Shown here: piece by piece, positions 46,775-57,253 of the stretch
Layout of the letters: each line of letters begins with the position of its first letter
How positions within the stretch are numbered: the stretch's first letter is position 1
From: Cymodocea nodosa
Taxonomy: Eukaryota; Streptophyta; Magnoliopsida; Alismatales; Cymodoceaceae
Assembly: GCA_036874045.1 (NCBI GenBank)
Contig: CM072343.1
Location: forward strand, 4,236,001 to 4,300,000
DNA: 64,000 nt
Direction of reading: 5' to 3'
Position numbers and translations under genes: made by a program
Notes under the pieces: generated by a model
Told to the model about the DNA's origin: nothing
Databases searched by the model: none
The model's input: only the letters and a program-made list of their open reading frames with translations

Positions 46775-48628
46775 TGTTCGTGTTTTCCCAGCACTACACT
46801 AGAAAAACTTGGATTTGTTACTTCTATTTTTACTTAGTTAATTTATCTTTATGCCTATTCTTTCTTTTAGAAGTGAACAAACAACCTTTAATACAATTTA
46901 GATATTAATTCCAATTTATACTTTAACTGCAAGTGCACAGTGTCTATTGTATCAGTGTGCAAGTACAAGTCGATCCCACAGGGAATTACTGACGAATTTA
47001 AGAAATGTTTGATTGTGAACAATTCAAATTTATATTCAATAAGCACTCCGTTGAGTTACAGTTAACTCAACAGACTAAGTTCGTTGAGTTATGGATAACT
47101 CAATGGACTATCCTCGTAGACTTAAGTTAACTCCACGAGTCTGTCTCTTCTTTATAATACTACTAATTACAGAGTAATTCAGCCAACCATTGGGTGATTC
47201 CACAGATTGTAAATAACATCAATTAAGCTTTTTAATGCTAGTTAACATTGGATTTATCATTATGCAATACTAACATTCAGATGATTCAAACAGTAACCAT
47301 TAAAATCTTTAAGTTGTTTTGTATGAACCAATTTCAGTAAACTGTAAAATTAAAACTAACATAAAACAATCATAAAATTAATACAGATAACATTAATCAC
47401 GATACAACACCAACAATACAACACTCAAATACAACATACAAACAAAGATAAATTATTTTTGGTATTTTTGTTTTGATGTGATGGGCGAAAGGTGAAATGT
47501 AAAGTAATTTCACTTGACAGTAAATACTTCCGACACTACTTGCAACGCAATTACACCACAGAAAATTGAACCACTTACAATTCTGTCTCCTCTCCCTATA
47601 GAATCACGAGTCCAGAATTGCAAGATGATCTCCTCTTCAGCATACAAGCATCAACCTGAAGCTAAGGCTAAAAGCTTTACGATCTCCTGAAATATGAGTC
47701 GGCGCTTGGTGAAAATGTCTTCCCTTCCTGCAACGCGATCACTCCTCGCAGTGGTTGTCAGGCACTGTGTTTGGCTCGGAATCGACCCGACATCAAGCAA
47801 GTATCCTCATAGACCTCCGATGATTGGTGATTATGGTGGTGATACGATGGTTGGTGTGATACTTCGGAGAATCACCAATATTGTCTGTAGAAAGCTCGGT
47901 GCTCCTCCTCTGTATACACTGGCCGTCCATCGATCACACCCTTTCTTTTTTTTCTTCTTTTCTTTTATATTTCTTCAGTGGTAACTACTTCTGCTTGAAC
48001 GGTCGGTTGGATTTCCTTCCTTTAGATCAACGGCGATGATTTCTTTCTCCCTACGCGATTGAATTCCTACGTGATACATGCAAACGTGGTTTTTCCTTCC
48101 AACTGTTTGTTCCTGCAACCGCTACAGTGGCATATTAGAAAATATATAGTCTGTGGAGTTACAGAGAACTCAACAGACTTCCTTCATTGATTTAACTATA
48201 AAACATGTGCAAAAATAACAACTTAAGTTTATAACGCTAACCTAACGCGTTGCCTTAGTGTATTTTCATGTAACTCAACGCGTGCAGTTATACTAACTTA
48301 ACGAGTTATAACGTAAGTAAATCTACCAGCTCTCAACACGTGTCAGCAGCAGTTTAAACATAAAATAACATTCCAGAGAGTTACACGTATAACTATCCGA
48401 TGCTCAGATGCATTTTCGGATACTTAAGAATTTCACAGCCTGCAATTTACCGACCGTTCATAAATGTACTAAATTAACATTAATTCCCCAAAATTAAGCA
48501 GATTCTTCAATTAAAGCATATAACAGTGCAATTATAACATAATGGCTTAATTCTCATATGATAAGCTAAATATTATGCAATTAACCATCATTTAACCGTT
48601 AATAATATGCACTTTTTCATTCTAAACA
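46775..48628 (-). repeat. G2 5' LTR (1854 bp)
   Basis: On the minus strand it begins TGTTTAGAATG (48628) and ends GGGAAAACACGAACA (46775). The TATA box is at 47969-47962. The U3 (48180-48430) is shorter than in G1: only one or two modules remain, and ACTCGTTAAGTTA- and GCGTTAGGTTAGCG-type motifs otherwise typical of family E LTRs are present at 48215-48310. That points to exchange of U3 material between the families. Confidence 0.8.
47962..47969 (-). promoter_or_regulatory. TATA box of the G2 5' LTR
   Basis: TATAAAAG on the minus strand, in the same purine-rich setting as the other G LTRs. Confidence 0.6.
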
Positions 48629-49183
48629 CTTCTCCACATCATTTTTGGATTGAAGAATGAAGGAAAAGAAATTTTGGAAAGCACAACTGCCGTTGAATGG
48701 ACAGAGCAGGAAATCAAGGATAGTTTGGCTATCAATTCTAGTGTGCCATTATTAAATAGACTGAAGCATTTAAATGGTAAAGCACGCATGATAGCTAACA
48801 TTTTGATTAAAAATGTCTACCAACGATAGGGCCATGACATTGAACAAAGTCAATTTGTCAAGTGGGCCACTTATGCAGTTGTGAACAGAATTCAAGTTAA
48901 TTAATGTCAAGTCTTCCTATCCAAAATGAAGTCTGCAAAGAAGAAATTATTTTATAGAGATTTGATACCTATATTGATGGTAGACTGTATTGATTTCACG
49001 AAATGGACATCCAAAAGGATAAGATCAAGAACCATTTCAGTGAAACAATATATAAATTATGCTGCAGCTGAAGTATCTGTACCTTCTAGAGGCATTATTG
49101 GAGTTGTAGAAAGGATAGAACAATTAGAGCAACAAATAGAAAAACTCTAGAAGGAAGTAGATGAACTTAGGAATAGAGGCTAA
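48629..49183 (+). pseudogene. G1 third ORF, C-terminal domain piece 2
   Basis: Resumes directly at the second CTTCT as LLHIIFGLKNEGKEILEST, then LNRLKHLNGKARMIANILIK, KKKLFYRDLIPILMVDCIDF and VVERIEQLEQQIEKL. A TAG at 49148-49150 precedes KEVDELRNRG and the final TAA at 49181. The same TAG is present in G3, while G2 has CAG there. Other stops are near 48828 and 48901. The terminal part is a Leu/Gln/Glu coiled coil. Confidence 0.7.
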
Positions 49184-49714
49184 TTGTATAGTTCGTCTAC
49201 TTCTACTTGTATATATTTGTATGAAAAATATTTGATTTGATTGTATTGTAATTTATTCATATGAATGAATATATGTTTTTCAAATATATTTTTCATGCGT
49301 GTTTAGAATGATGAAATGGATGAACTATATTGAATGTTATATAATTTGTGGAACATTATGCATGAATGTTTAAAAAGATTTACAGTTTGCTGAATGACAG
49401 GATTAAATAATAGATTCTTGAAAATATCTGCATGCTGCAAGGTAAAATGTAAATTCTGCATAACATGAAATGAACTGCAAGTTAAATATTTATATAATGT
49501 TCAGATTTAAACGAATTTTGATTAGAATGTTGCATTAATGACATGTATTTAACTTTATTTCAGTTAGCAGAGTGTAGGAGAGAGAAAAAAAAACATAGAG
49601 GTACTTACGAGGAGTAGACTTAGAGGTTGTCAAGTGTTAACTCAACGAAGTAAGTTTGTTGAGTTAAACCTAACTCCACGAGGCTAGTAGTATAATATAA
49701 GGTCACTCCGTTGA
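49184..49714 (+). other. G1 3' untranslated DNA
   Basis: The first 190 bp align with the G2 3' UTR; the rest is AT-rich without a gene. A purine run GGAGAGAGAAAAAAAAAC lies at about 49576, and TCAACGAAGTAAGTTTGTTGA inverted motifs near 49640. The expected 3' LTR start (TGTTTAGAATGAAAAAG) is not reached. Confidence 0.5.
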
Positions 49715-50048
49715 TAGTTAAACTTTCAGATAGTTAACGTCTCATTTTTGTCGAATACTTTATGTTAAAAACTCGTATAGTTAAGTTATCTACACGTGTG
49801 TTTTTAATGTTTTAAGTTGTCATGTGTTTTCCAAGTGCGTTCGGTAATGAAAAATCGAATAGTTAGATAATTGTTCGAGTTTTAATACGCATGGATAAAT
49901 AACTGTTCGAGTTTTATAAAAGAACTAATGAACAGATAAATTTCTTTGTTCAGTCATGTGTTTTGTAGGTGCAAAAACTTGAAGAGTTAAAGAATAAGTG
50001 TTCGAATTTTTACAAGACTAAAAGGATAAATGTTCGACTAAATCGAAG
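49715..50048 (+). repeat. Internal fragment of a D-family LTR (U3 part, about 334 bp)
   Basis: Runs parallel to 28901-29235 of the D solo LTR, from TAGTTAAACTTTC to CTAAATCGAAG, with few differences and abrupt ends on both sides (TTGA| and |TTAGTCTGTGG). It contains CACGTG and the TCGAATAGTTAGATAA / GTTCGAGTTTT repeats. No LTR ends and no target duplication. Confidence 0.75.
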
Positions 50049-50440
50049 TTAGTCTGTGGAGTTAGCAACAGTAACCGATGTTGTTCCGTTGAGTTATCTA
50101 TAACTCAAGGAGGTTAGTTTGTGGATTAAGTAGAATGGTTATTCTTTTAATCACGAATGAAACTTCGTCGGCTTAGCAGTTACCAAAATTTGAAATTAGT
50201 AGTGGTACACGCATAAAAATAGGAACCATGCTGCACGTTACAAGATTCATTTACTTTATGGATGTGCATTATATATATAGAACAGAATGTTATTTACGAG
50301 ATACCAGCACTTTTGAAAGAAAGGAGAATGCGTTGGAGAACTGAAAGGAGAAGCAACTGATTCAACTTTATCCGTCAACAAATATTTACTGAATGGAAAG
50401 CTTTAGACTGGTATGTAATTAATCATCTACTATTTTATTT
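50049..50440 (+). promoter_or_regulatory. Leader or promoter region before the isolated gag
   Basis: Two CCGTTGAGTTATC/ATAACTCAAGG-type motifs (50087-50113) are followed by a TATA-like ATTATATATATAG (50268-50280), about 160 bp upstream of the gag ATG at 50441. No gene. Promoter function is inferred. Confidence 0.4.
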
Positions 50441-51144
50441 ATGAGGACATGGACTCGTTCTCTTAGCACTAAACGATTAGTAAGAACACCTACCTAGGAA
50501 TATTCAACACAGAGGCATTCTGAAACATTTTTTGAATTGGACTTTAACGAAATCCTTTGGGGTGTAGCTAACATTTCTTTAAAAGAGAACGTAGATATGA
50601 CTACTCCAGTAGAAAAACCATTAGGAGAAATTATATATCTTGAATTAGTTGATGAACCTTCATGTATATTGCCAAGATTTGAGGGAGATAGGTTTGAACT
50701 GAAATCTAATTATATTAGTCAATTGTCACATTTTCATGGATTAGAAAGAGAGGATGCCTATTATTTCCTTAGAGAATTTAACGAAATTTGTCAAATGATG
50801 AAAATACCGAAAATGAGTATAGATGCTATTAAACTTAGATATATCCCTTTTGCTTTAAAAGACACAGCTAAGAGATGGTTATATACTCTATCGCCTGATT
50901 CAATTTCTACATAGACTAAATTTTGCTCTGTTTTTCTAGAAAAATATTATCCAATACATCAAACGATTAAAAAGAAAAAAGAAATATTAACGTGTAGTCA
51001 AAAATAGGGTGAATCATTCTGGAAATATTTTGAAAGATTTACTAACTCAATGTCCACATCATGCAATGAGTAAAGCACAATTAATAGGTATAATTTATGA
51101 AGGCATAGATGTTTCAACAAAATCTTTATTAGAATCAACTTGTC
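50441..51144 (+). pseudogene. Athila-type gag capsid fragment
   Basis: The ATG at 50441 (MRTWTRSLSTKRLV) with a stop 18 codons on; the frame then continues (50537-50914) with VDEPSCILPRFEGDRFELKS and the diagnostic capsid block AIKLRYIPFALKDTAKRWLY, plus FCSVFLEKYYPIHQTIKKKK after a stop at 50912. A frameshift near 51000 moves the rest (HHAMSKAQLIGIIYEGIDVS) to another frame. It breaks off at LLESTC, where G3 LTR interior begins at about 51145. This is the retrotransposon gag domain that assembles particles and the only Athila-type capsid in the window. The three G elements lack it. It could be what is left of a fuller relative or a displaced part of the G family. Confidence 0.8.
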
Positions 51145-52250
51145 AACCACACCAACCATCATTACCACCACCATAACCACCATAATCACCAATCATCGGA
51201 GGTCTGTGAGAATACTTTCTTGATGTCGGGTTGATTCCAAGCCAAACACAGTGCCTGACAACCACTGTGAGGAGTGATCGCATCGCAGGAAGGGAAGCCA
51301 TTTTCACCAAGCACCGACTCATATGTTAGGAGATCGTAAAGCTTCTAGCCTTGGCTTCGGGTTGATGCCTGTATGCTAAAGAGGAGATCATCTTGCAATT
51401 CTAGACTCGCGATTCTATAGGGAGAGGAGACAGAATTGTAAGTGGTTTAATTTTTAGTGGTGTAATCGCGTTGCAAGTAGTGACGGAAGTATTTATTGTC
51501 GATTGAGATTACTTTACATTTCACCTTTCGCCCATTTCCATGTTCATATTAAAACAAAAATACGAAAAACAATTTATCTATGTTTGTATGTTGTATTTGA
51601 GTGTTGTATTGTTTGTGTTGTATCGTGATTAATGTTATCTTTGTCAGTGTTGTGATTGTTTTATGTTAGTTTTAGTTTTACAGTTTACTGAAATTGGTTC
51701 GTTCAAAATACTTAAAGATTTTAATGGTTACTGTGTGAATTATCTGAATGTTAGTATGCTTATTGATAAATCCAGTGTTTACTAACATTAAAGAGCTTAA
51801 TTGATGTTATTTACAATCTGTGGAACCACCCAATGGTTGGCCGAATTCCTCTATAAATAGCAGTATTAAAAAGAAAAGGCACGCTCGTGGAGTTAACTTA
51901 AGTGCACGAGGTTAGTCCATTGAGTTAGTCATAACTCAACGAACTTTGTCCATTGAGTTAACTATAATTCAACGGAGAGCTTATTGAATATATAAATTTG
52001 ATTGTTAACAAACGAACAGTTCTCAATTCTTAAGCAATTCCCTGTGGGATCGACTTGTACTTGCACACTGATATAATAGACACTGTGCACTTGTAGTTAA
52101 AGTACAAATTGGAATTAATATCTAAATTGTATTAAAGGTTGTTTGTTTACTTCTAAAAGAAAAAGAATAGGCATAAAGATAAATTAACTAAGTAAAAACA
52201 GAAGTAACAAATCCAAGTTTTTCTGGTGTCGTACTGGGAAAATCCAAACA
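51145..52250 (+). repeat. G3 5' LTR, R-U5 part only
   Basis: Starts abruptly inside the LTR (CCACACCAACCATC, equivalent to 54053) next to the gag fragment, and ends TGGGAAAATCCAAACA. U3 and the TATA box are missing. It includes the U5 signature GATCGACTTGTACTTGCACA and, in its last 50 bp, a primer-site-like GGTGTCGTACTGGGAA. Confidence 0.75.
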
Positions 52251-52257
52251 AATTTTA

Positions 52258-52275
52258 TGGCCCCGATGCGGGGGA
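52258..52275 (+). other. G3 primer binding site
   Basis: TGGCCCCGATGCGGGGGA, four mismatches from the Athila tRNA-Asp primer site, at the conserved distance from the LTR end. Confidence 0.65.
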
Positions 52276-52360
52276 ATTGAATTGAATTAATATAAGCAAC
52301 TATTAGAGCTGTTTCATTTTAATAGCCAGAGTTGTGTGTTTTCTTCTGTAATTGAGAATA

Positions 52361-52846
52361 TGGCATATGCTATGCTCAAAGATTTCTAAAACCTATAATT
52401 AGCATATGTGAATTTTGCAATTTTGAAGGACACGACATTTCTAACTATTTGAAATTGAGACGTTTACAGATGGTTAGATCCCATGAACAACAAATGAATT
52501 ATCCTTAGTATAATAGAGCCGAGTATGAGAATCCTATAGTTTACCCAACTGATGGTCAGTATAGAATGTGTAATATGTTGAGAGACATTGAAGTTTGGGA
52601 TAGGTATGACCGACTGGAGCGTAGTATAGAGAAAAACCTGGATAAATTAGAACACTTTTTGTGTCAGCGACAAGAAGTCAACCAATTAAATTATAAGGAA
52701 GCATATTCAGAACCTAAAAAGGATATAATTTACAAAACTGAAAAAACCATAATGAAAATTGATCAAAAATTGAATGCAATGAGATTAGATGATCTAGAAA
52801 GAAAATTAAAAGCATTAGATGAATATACAATGAAAATACAAGTTAT
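52361..52846 (+). pseudogene. G3 gag(NC) start, fused to copia pol
   Basis: The ATG at 52361 (MAYAM) has a one-base deletion shortly after. The knuckle CEFCNFEGHDISNY has lost its last Cys to Tyr. The Tyr- and coiled-coil-rich region (52566 onward, MCNMLRDIEVWDRYDRLERS) follows. Gypsy similarity stops at ACAAGTTAT (52846). The next base begins copia sequence, and an open frame crosses the junction for 14 codons. No capsid domain precedes the knuckle. Confidence 0.75.
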
Positions 52847-53687
52847 CAAAGTTGGGTGTGGCATAGAAGACTTGGTCACATCAATATGAAGAATATCAGA
52901 AAGCTATCCACGGGTGATCTTGTTAGGGGTCTGCCTAAACTCACTTTTAAGAAGGATAGAGTGTGTAGTGAGTGTATGCTAGGGAAGTAGAAGAGAACTG
53001 CTCTTCACAGCAAAAATGTTGTGTCCACCAAAAGGCCATTAGAACTGCTACATCTAGATTTGTTTGGTCCTTCTCAAGTATCAAGTCTTGGGGGTCGAAA
53101 ATATACCTTTGTTATTGTTGATGATTTCTCCAAATTAACTTGGGTAATATTTTTGACACATAAAAATGAAACTTGCAATGAGTTCAGGAATTTCTGCATA
53201 AGAGTTCAGAATCAGAAGGAACTAACAGTGAAGAAAATTAGAAGTGATCATGGAGGGGAATTTGAAAACTATGAATTTGAAAACCTTTGCAATTCATTTG
53301 AAATTCTGCATGAATTCTCTTGTCCTAGAACTCCTACTCAAAATGGAGTTGTGGAAAGGAAAAATAGGACATTACAAGAAATGGCTAGAACTATGTTAAA
53401 TGCCACGGATCTACCTAAATTTCTCTAGGCAGAAGTTGTAGGAACAGCTTGTCACATTTCCAATAGAACTCACATTAGATCCACATTGAATAAGACACCC
53501 TTTGAAATTTGGTTCGATAAAACTCCAAATGTTAACTATTTTAAGACATTTGGATGCAAATGTTTTGTCTTAAATACAAGAAATGCTAAAGACAAGTTTG
53601 ATGCTAAGTCTGAACCTGCCATACTTGTTGGTTATTCCTTGAGAAGCAAAGTTTACAGAGTATATTTTGCTGAAGATAGAAGAGTGG
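52847..53687 (+). pseudogene. C3 pol part 1: gag-pre-integrase and integrase
   Basis: Starts in the GAG-pre-integrase finger (LWHRRLGHINMKNIRKLS, then C-x2-C in CSECMLGK). The integrase core has LDLFGP (first Asp, 53063), RSDHGGEF (second Asp, 53246) and TPTQNGVVERKNRT (Glu, 53355). The copia C-terminal part with NKTPFEIWFDKTPNVNYFKTFGCKC and GYS follows. Stops at 52988 and 53427. The frame stops making sense at AGTGG (53683-53687), where the G solo LTR is inserted. This is the copia-order integrase, located before reverse transcriptase. Confidence 0.85.
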
Positions 53688-55049
53688 TGTTTAGAATGAA
53701 AAAGTACATATTATTAACGGTTAAATGATGGTTAATTGCATAATATTTAGCTTATCATATGAGAATTAAGCCATTATGTTATTATTAGCGGTTGCAGGAA
53801 CAGACAGTTGGAAGGAAAAACCACATTTGCACGTATCACGTAGGAATTCAATCGCGTAGGGAGAAAGAAATCATCGTCGTTGATCTGAAGGAAGGAAATT
53901 CAACCGACCATTCAAGTAGAAGCAGTTACCACTGAAGAAATATAAAAGAAAAGAAGAAAAAAAAGAAAGGGTGTGATCGATGGACAACTAGTGTATACAG
54001 AGGAGGAGCACCGAGCTTTCTACAGACAGTATCGGCGATTCTCCGAAGTATCACACCAACCATCGTATCACCACCATAATCATCAATCATCAGAGGTCTG
54101 TGAGGATACTTGCCTGATGTCGGGTCGATTCCGAGCCAAACACAGTGCTTGACAACCACTATGAGGAGTGATCGTGTCGCGAGAAGGGAAGACATTTTCA
54201 CAAAGCGTCAACTCATATTTCAGGAGATCGTAAAGCTTTTAGCCTTGGCTTCGAGTTGATGCCTGTATGCTGAAGAGGAGATCATCTTGCAATTCTAGAC
54301 TCACGATTCTATAGGGAGAGGAGACAGAATTGTAAGTGGTTCAATTTTCAGTGGTGTAATCGCGTTGCAAGTAGTGTCGGAAGTATTTATTGTCAAGTGA
54401 AATTAATTTACATTTCACCTTTCACCCATCACATCAAAACAAAAATACCAAAAACAATTTATCTTTGTTTGTATGTTGTATTTGAGTGTTGTATTGTTGG
54501 TGTTGTATCGTGATTAATGTTATCTGTATCAATTTTATGATTGTTTTATGTTAGTTTTAATTTTACAATTTACTGAAATTGGTTCATACAAAACAACTTA
54601 AAGATTTTAATGGTTACTGTTTGAATCATCTGAATGTTAGTATTGCATAATGATAAATCCAATGTTAACTAGCATTAAAAAGCTTAATTGATGTTATTTG
54701 CAATCTGTGGAATCGCCCAATGGTTGGCTGAATTCCTCTATAATTAGCAGTATTGTAAAGAAGAGACACGCTCGTGGAGTTAACTTAAGTCCACGAGGAT
54801 AGTCCATTGAGTTATCCATAACTCAACGAACTTAGTCCGTTGAGTTAATTGTAACTCAACGGAGTGCTTATTGAGAATAGACACTGTGCACTTGTAGTTA
54901 AAGTACAAATTGGAATTAATATCTAAATTGTATTAAAGGTTGTTTGTTTACTTCTAAAAGAAAGAATAGGCATAAAGATAAATTAACTAAGTAAAAATAG
55001 AAGTAACAAATCCAAGTTTTTCTAGTGTAGTGCTGGGAAAACACGAACA
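53688..55049 (+). mobile_element. G-family solo LTR inside C3 pol (1362 bp)
   Basis: TGTTTAGAATG ... GGGAAAACACGAACA, with the target duplication AGTGG (53683-53687, 55050-55054). This fixes the LTR ends of the whole G family. U3 has an internal deletion: after CATTATGTTATTATT (53773-53787) it jumps to AGCGGTTGCAGG, leaving out the module array. A second gap near 54870 removes the CAATTCC...TTGCACA part of U5. The TATA box at 53941-53948 remains. Confidence 0.9.
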
Positions 55050-56865
55050 AGTGGAGGAAAGTATAAATGTTTAGTTTGATGAAGATCTTATCCAGAATTT
55101 CAAAAAGTTGAAGATTAAATATGACAGTGAAAATGAATACTTTAAAGATGATAACTGCAAGTAGAAACTCAAATCACAAGTGTCAGACTAGAATCTCTAC
55201 AATAAATTTCAAAATCTTGACAGTTGGAAGTTTAGATCTGATCATCCCGAGGAACAAATTATTGGAAATATATCTAAAGGGGTACAAACTAGGAGCAAAG
55301 CACAAGATATCTATAATTTTTGTGCATTTGTGTCAGAAATAGAGCCAAAATTAGTAGATGAAGCATGTAAGGATACCTACGAGACTATGGCTATGCAGTA
55401 AGAATTAAATCAATTTCAGAAAAACAATGTTTGGGAACTAGTAGAAAAACCTACAAGAAAATCCATCATTAGAACTAAATGGATTTTCAAAAACAAATTA
55501 GATGAAGAAGGTAATATTCTCAAAAATAAAGCTCGATTAGTTGCTCAAGGCTACAATCAGTAGGAAGGTATTGACTATGAAGAAACTTTTGCTCCCGTAG
55601 CCAAAATTGAAGCTATCAGAATGTTGCTTACTTTTGCAAGTAGTATGAAGATAAGATTGTTTCAAATGGATGTGAAAAGTGCCTTCTTAAATGGAGAAAT
55701 TCAGGAAGAAGTGTTTGTCAAACAACCTCCTGGATTTGAAGTTGAATTCAAGCCAAATCATGTCTTCATACTAAGAAAGGCTCTTTATGGTCTGAAACAG
55801 GCACCTAGAGCATGGTATGAGAAATTGAAAAAGATTTTAACTGAAAACAATTTTTCTATAGGCAAAGTGGACAACACTTTGTTTATCAAAACTTTTGATG
55901 TGCATATGTTGATTGTACAGATATATGTTGATGATATAGTCTTTGGAGCCATTTTAGAAGATCTCTGTCATGAATTTTAGAATTTGATGAAAAATAAATT
56001 CGAAATGAGCATGATGGGAGAATTGAAGTTTTTCTTCGGATTACAGATTCATCAAGTGCATAATGGTATCTTTGTCAACCAAGAAAAATACTGTAAAGAG
56101 AGGTTGAAGAAATTTGGTTATGAAAACATCAAATCCGCAAATACTCCAATGAGTTCAAGCATTAAAATGGAAATGGATGATTCAAGTGTTGTAGTGGATC
56201 AAAGGCAATATAGAGGTATGATTGGATCCCTGTTATACCTTTCAGCTAGCAGGCCAGATATTATGTTCAGTGTATGCTTGTGTGCTAGATTTCAAGCATC
56301 ACTAAAGGAATCACATTTGAAATCAGTCAAAAGGATTTTTAGATATCTACAAGGAACAAAAGATTTCAGATTATTCTACTCAACTGAGAGTAATTTGATT
56401 TTAACAAGCTATAGTGATGTAGATTATGCAGGCAACAGATCTGATAGAAAAAGCACTAGTGGTACTTGTCAATTACTTGGATGTTCTCTAATCTCATGGT
56501 TCAGTAGGAAACAAAATTGTATAGCTTTATCTACTACTGAAGTCGAGTATATTGCAGTTGGATTGTGCTGTGCACAAATCCTTTGGATGTAGCAAACTCT
56601 AGTAGATTACAGACTGAAAATTCAAAATTCAATCATATTTTGTGATAACAGCAGTGCAATCAGTCTATCTAAGAATGCAGTACTTCATTCCAAAGCCAAG
56701 CATATCGAGATCAAACATCATTTTCTGAGAGATCATGTGGAGAAAGGGAACATTTCACTTAAGTTTGTGCCAACAGAAAATCAACTTGCAGATATTTTCA
56801 CCAAACCTTTAAATGAATCAACTTTTAATCATATTAGACAAAATCTAGGAATATGTTCTTTATAA
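55050..56865 (+). pseudogene. C3 pol part 2: reverse transcriptase and RNase H
   Basis: After a linker with GVQTRSKAQ (55279), the reverse transcriptase runs from WELVEKPTRKSIIRTKWIF (55433). It has QMDVKSAFLNGEIQEEVFVK (first Asp), LYGLKQAPRAWYEKL and the catalytic YVDD (55924-55935). RNase H follows with SYSDVDYAGNRSDRKSTSG, ISWFSRKQ, LSTTEVEYIA, the KHIEIKHHFLRDHV block and ADIFTKPL. The final stop is at 56863-56865. Breaks: stops near 55161, 55188, 55400, 55561, 55978 and 56590, and frameshifts near 55190. Length and motif order are normal for copia. This enzyme pair copies element RNA to DNA. Confidence 0.85.
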
Positions 56866-57253
56866 GATCTTTAAATATATTTTTTTTTCATCAAGCTCAC
56901 CATATGGGAGCTTGTTTTCTGCTAACCTACTCATGCAGGATATAGTCAATATCAGTTTTACAGTCCTCACCTTTTTATATAATGACAAAAGGGGGGGAGA
57001 AGAATTTGGAAATTTGTCAAGTATATGGTCACTTACAGTATTTCCAGCAAGAATTGAAAGAGAAAAACTCAGCACATAGATAGGGGGAGAAGTCTGCTCA
57101 AAGTTAAGGGGAGGAATCCCTTCTCGTCAGTATAGTTTTGATAAATTCTTGTTTTATGTTTCTCTTTGTGACTAAATGTATAGAAATACACTAGGAAGTG
57201 AAATACATGTAAATAATTGTAAAAGTTTTTGTCATTATCAAAAAGGGGGAGAT
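56866..57253 (+). other. C3 tail with repeated polypurine tracts
   Basis: AAAAGGGGGGGAGAAG (56987), TAGGGGGAGAAG (57081), AAGGGGAGG (57107) and the terminal AAAAAGGGGGAGAT (57240-57253) directly before the LTR. Repeated tracts between pol and the 3' LTR are typical of Sireviruses and match the C1 tail. No gene. Confidence 0.75.

Larger units (their letters stand above)
37722..48628 (-). mobile_element. G2, best-preserved Athila-like element, minus strand
   Basis: TGTT...AACA-type ends (plus TGTTTGTGTTTTCCC at 37722, CATTCTAAACA to 48628) with a perfect target duplication CTTCT (37717-37721, 48629-48633). On the minus strand: 5' LTR, primer site, nucleocapsid-protease-RT-RNase H-integrase, spacer, third ORF, 3' UTR and a 3' LTR lacking U3. 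It inserted into the third ORF of its own family member G1. Joining the flanks gives the uninterrupted sequence seen at 61890-61920 in G3. It is non-functional, but only a handful of stops and frameshifts separate it from an open frame. Confidence 0.9.
24012..49183 (+). mobile_element. G1, Athila-like Ty3/gypsy element, split by four insertions
   Basis: In order: 5' LTR, tRNA-Asp-like primer site, nucleocapsid/protease/reverse transcriptase, [D solo LTR], RNase H/integrase, spacer, third ORF in four pieces separated by [E solo LTR], [C solo LTR] and [G2]. Comparing each junction with the uninterrupted G2 and G3 copies restores the order of the coding map. The 3' LTR is not found in place: 3' untranslated DNA runs into a D fragment and a gag piece. 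All coding parts carry stops. Confidence 0.85.

Noticed and set aside
49311-49330. TGTTTAGAATGATGAAATGG as the start of the missing G1 3' LTR
   Set aside because: The following sequence aligns with the G2 3' UTR, not with the G LTR, so the likeness is limited to about 12 bases.
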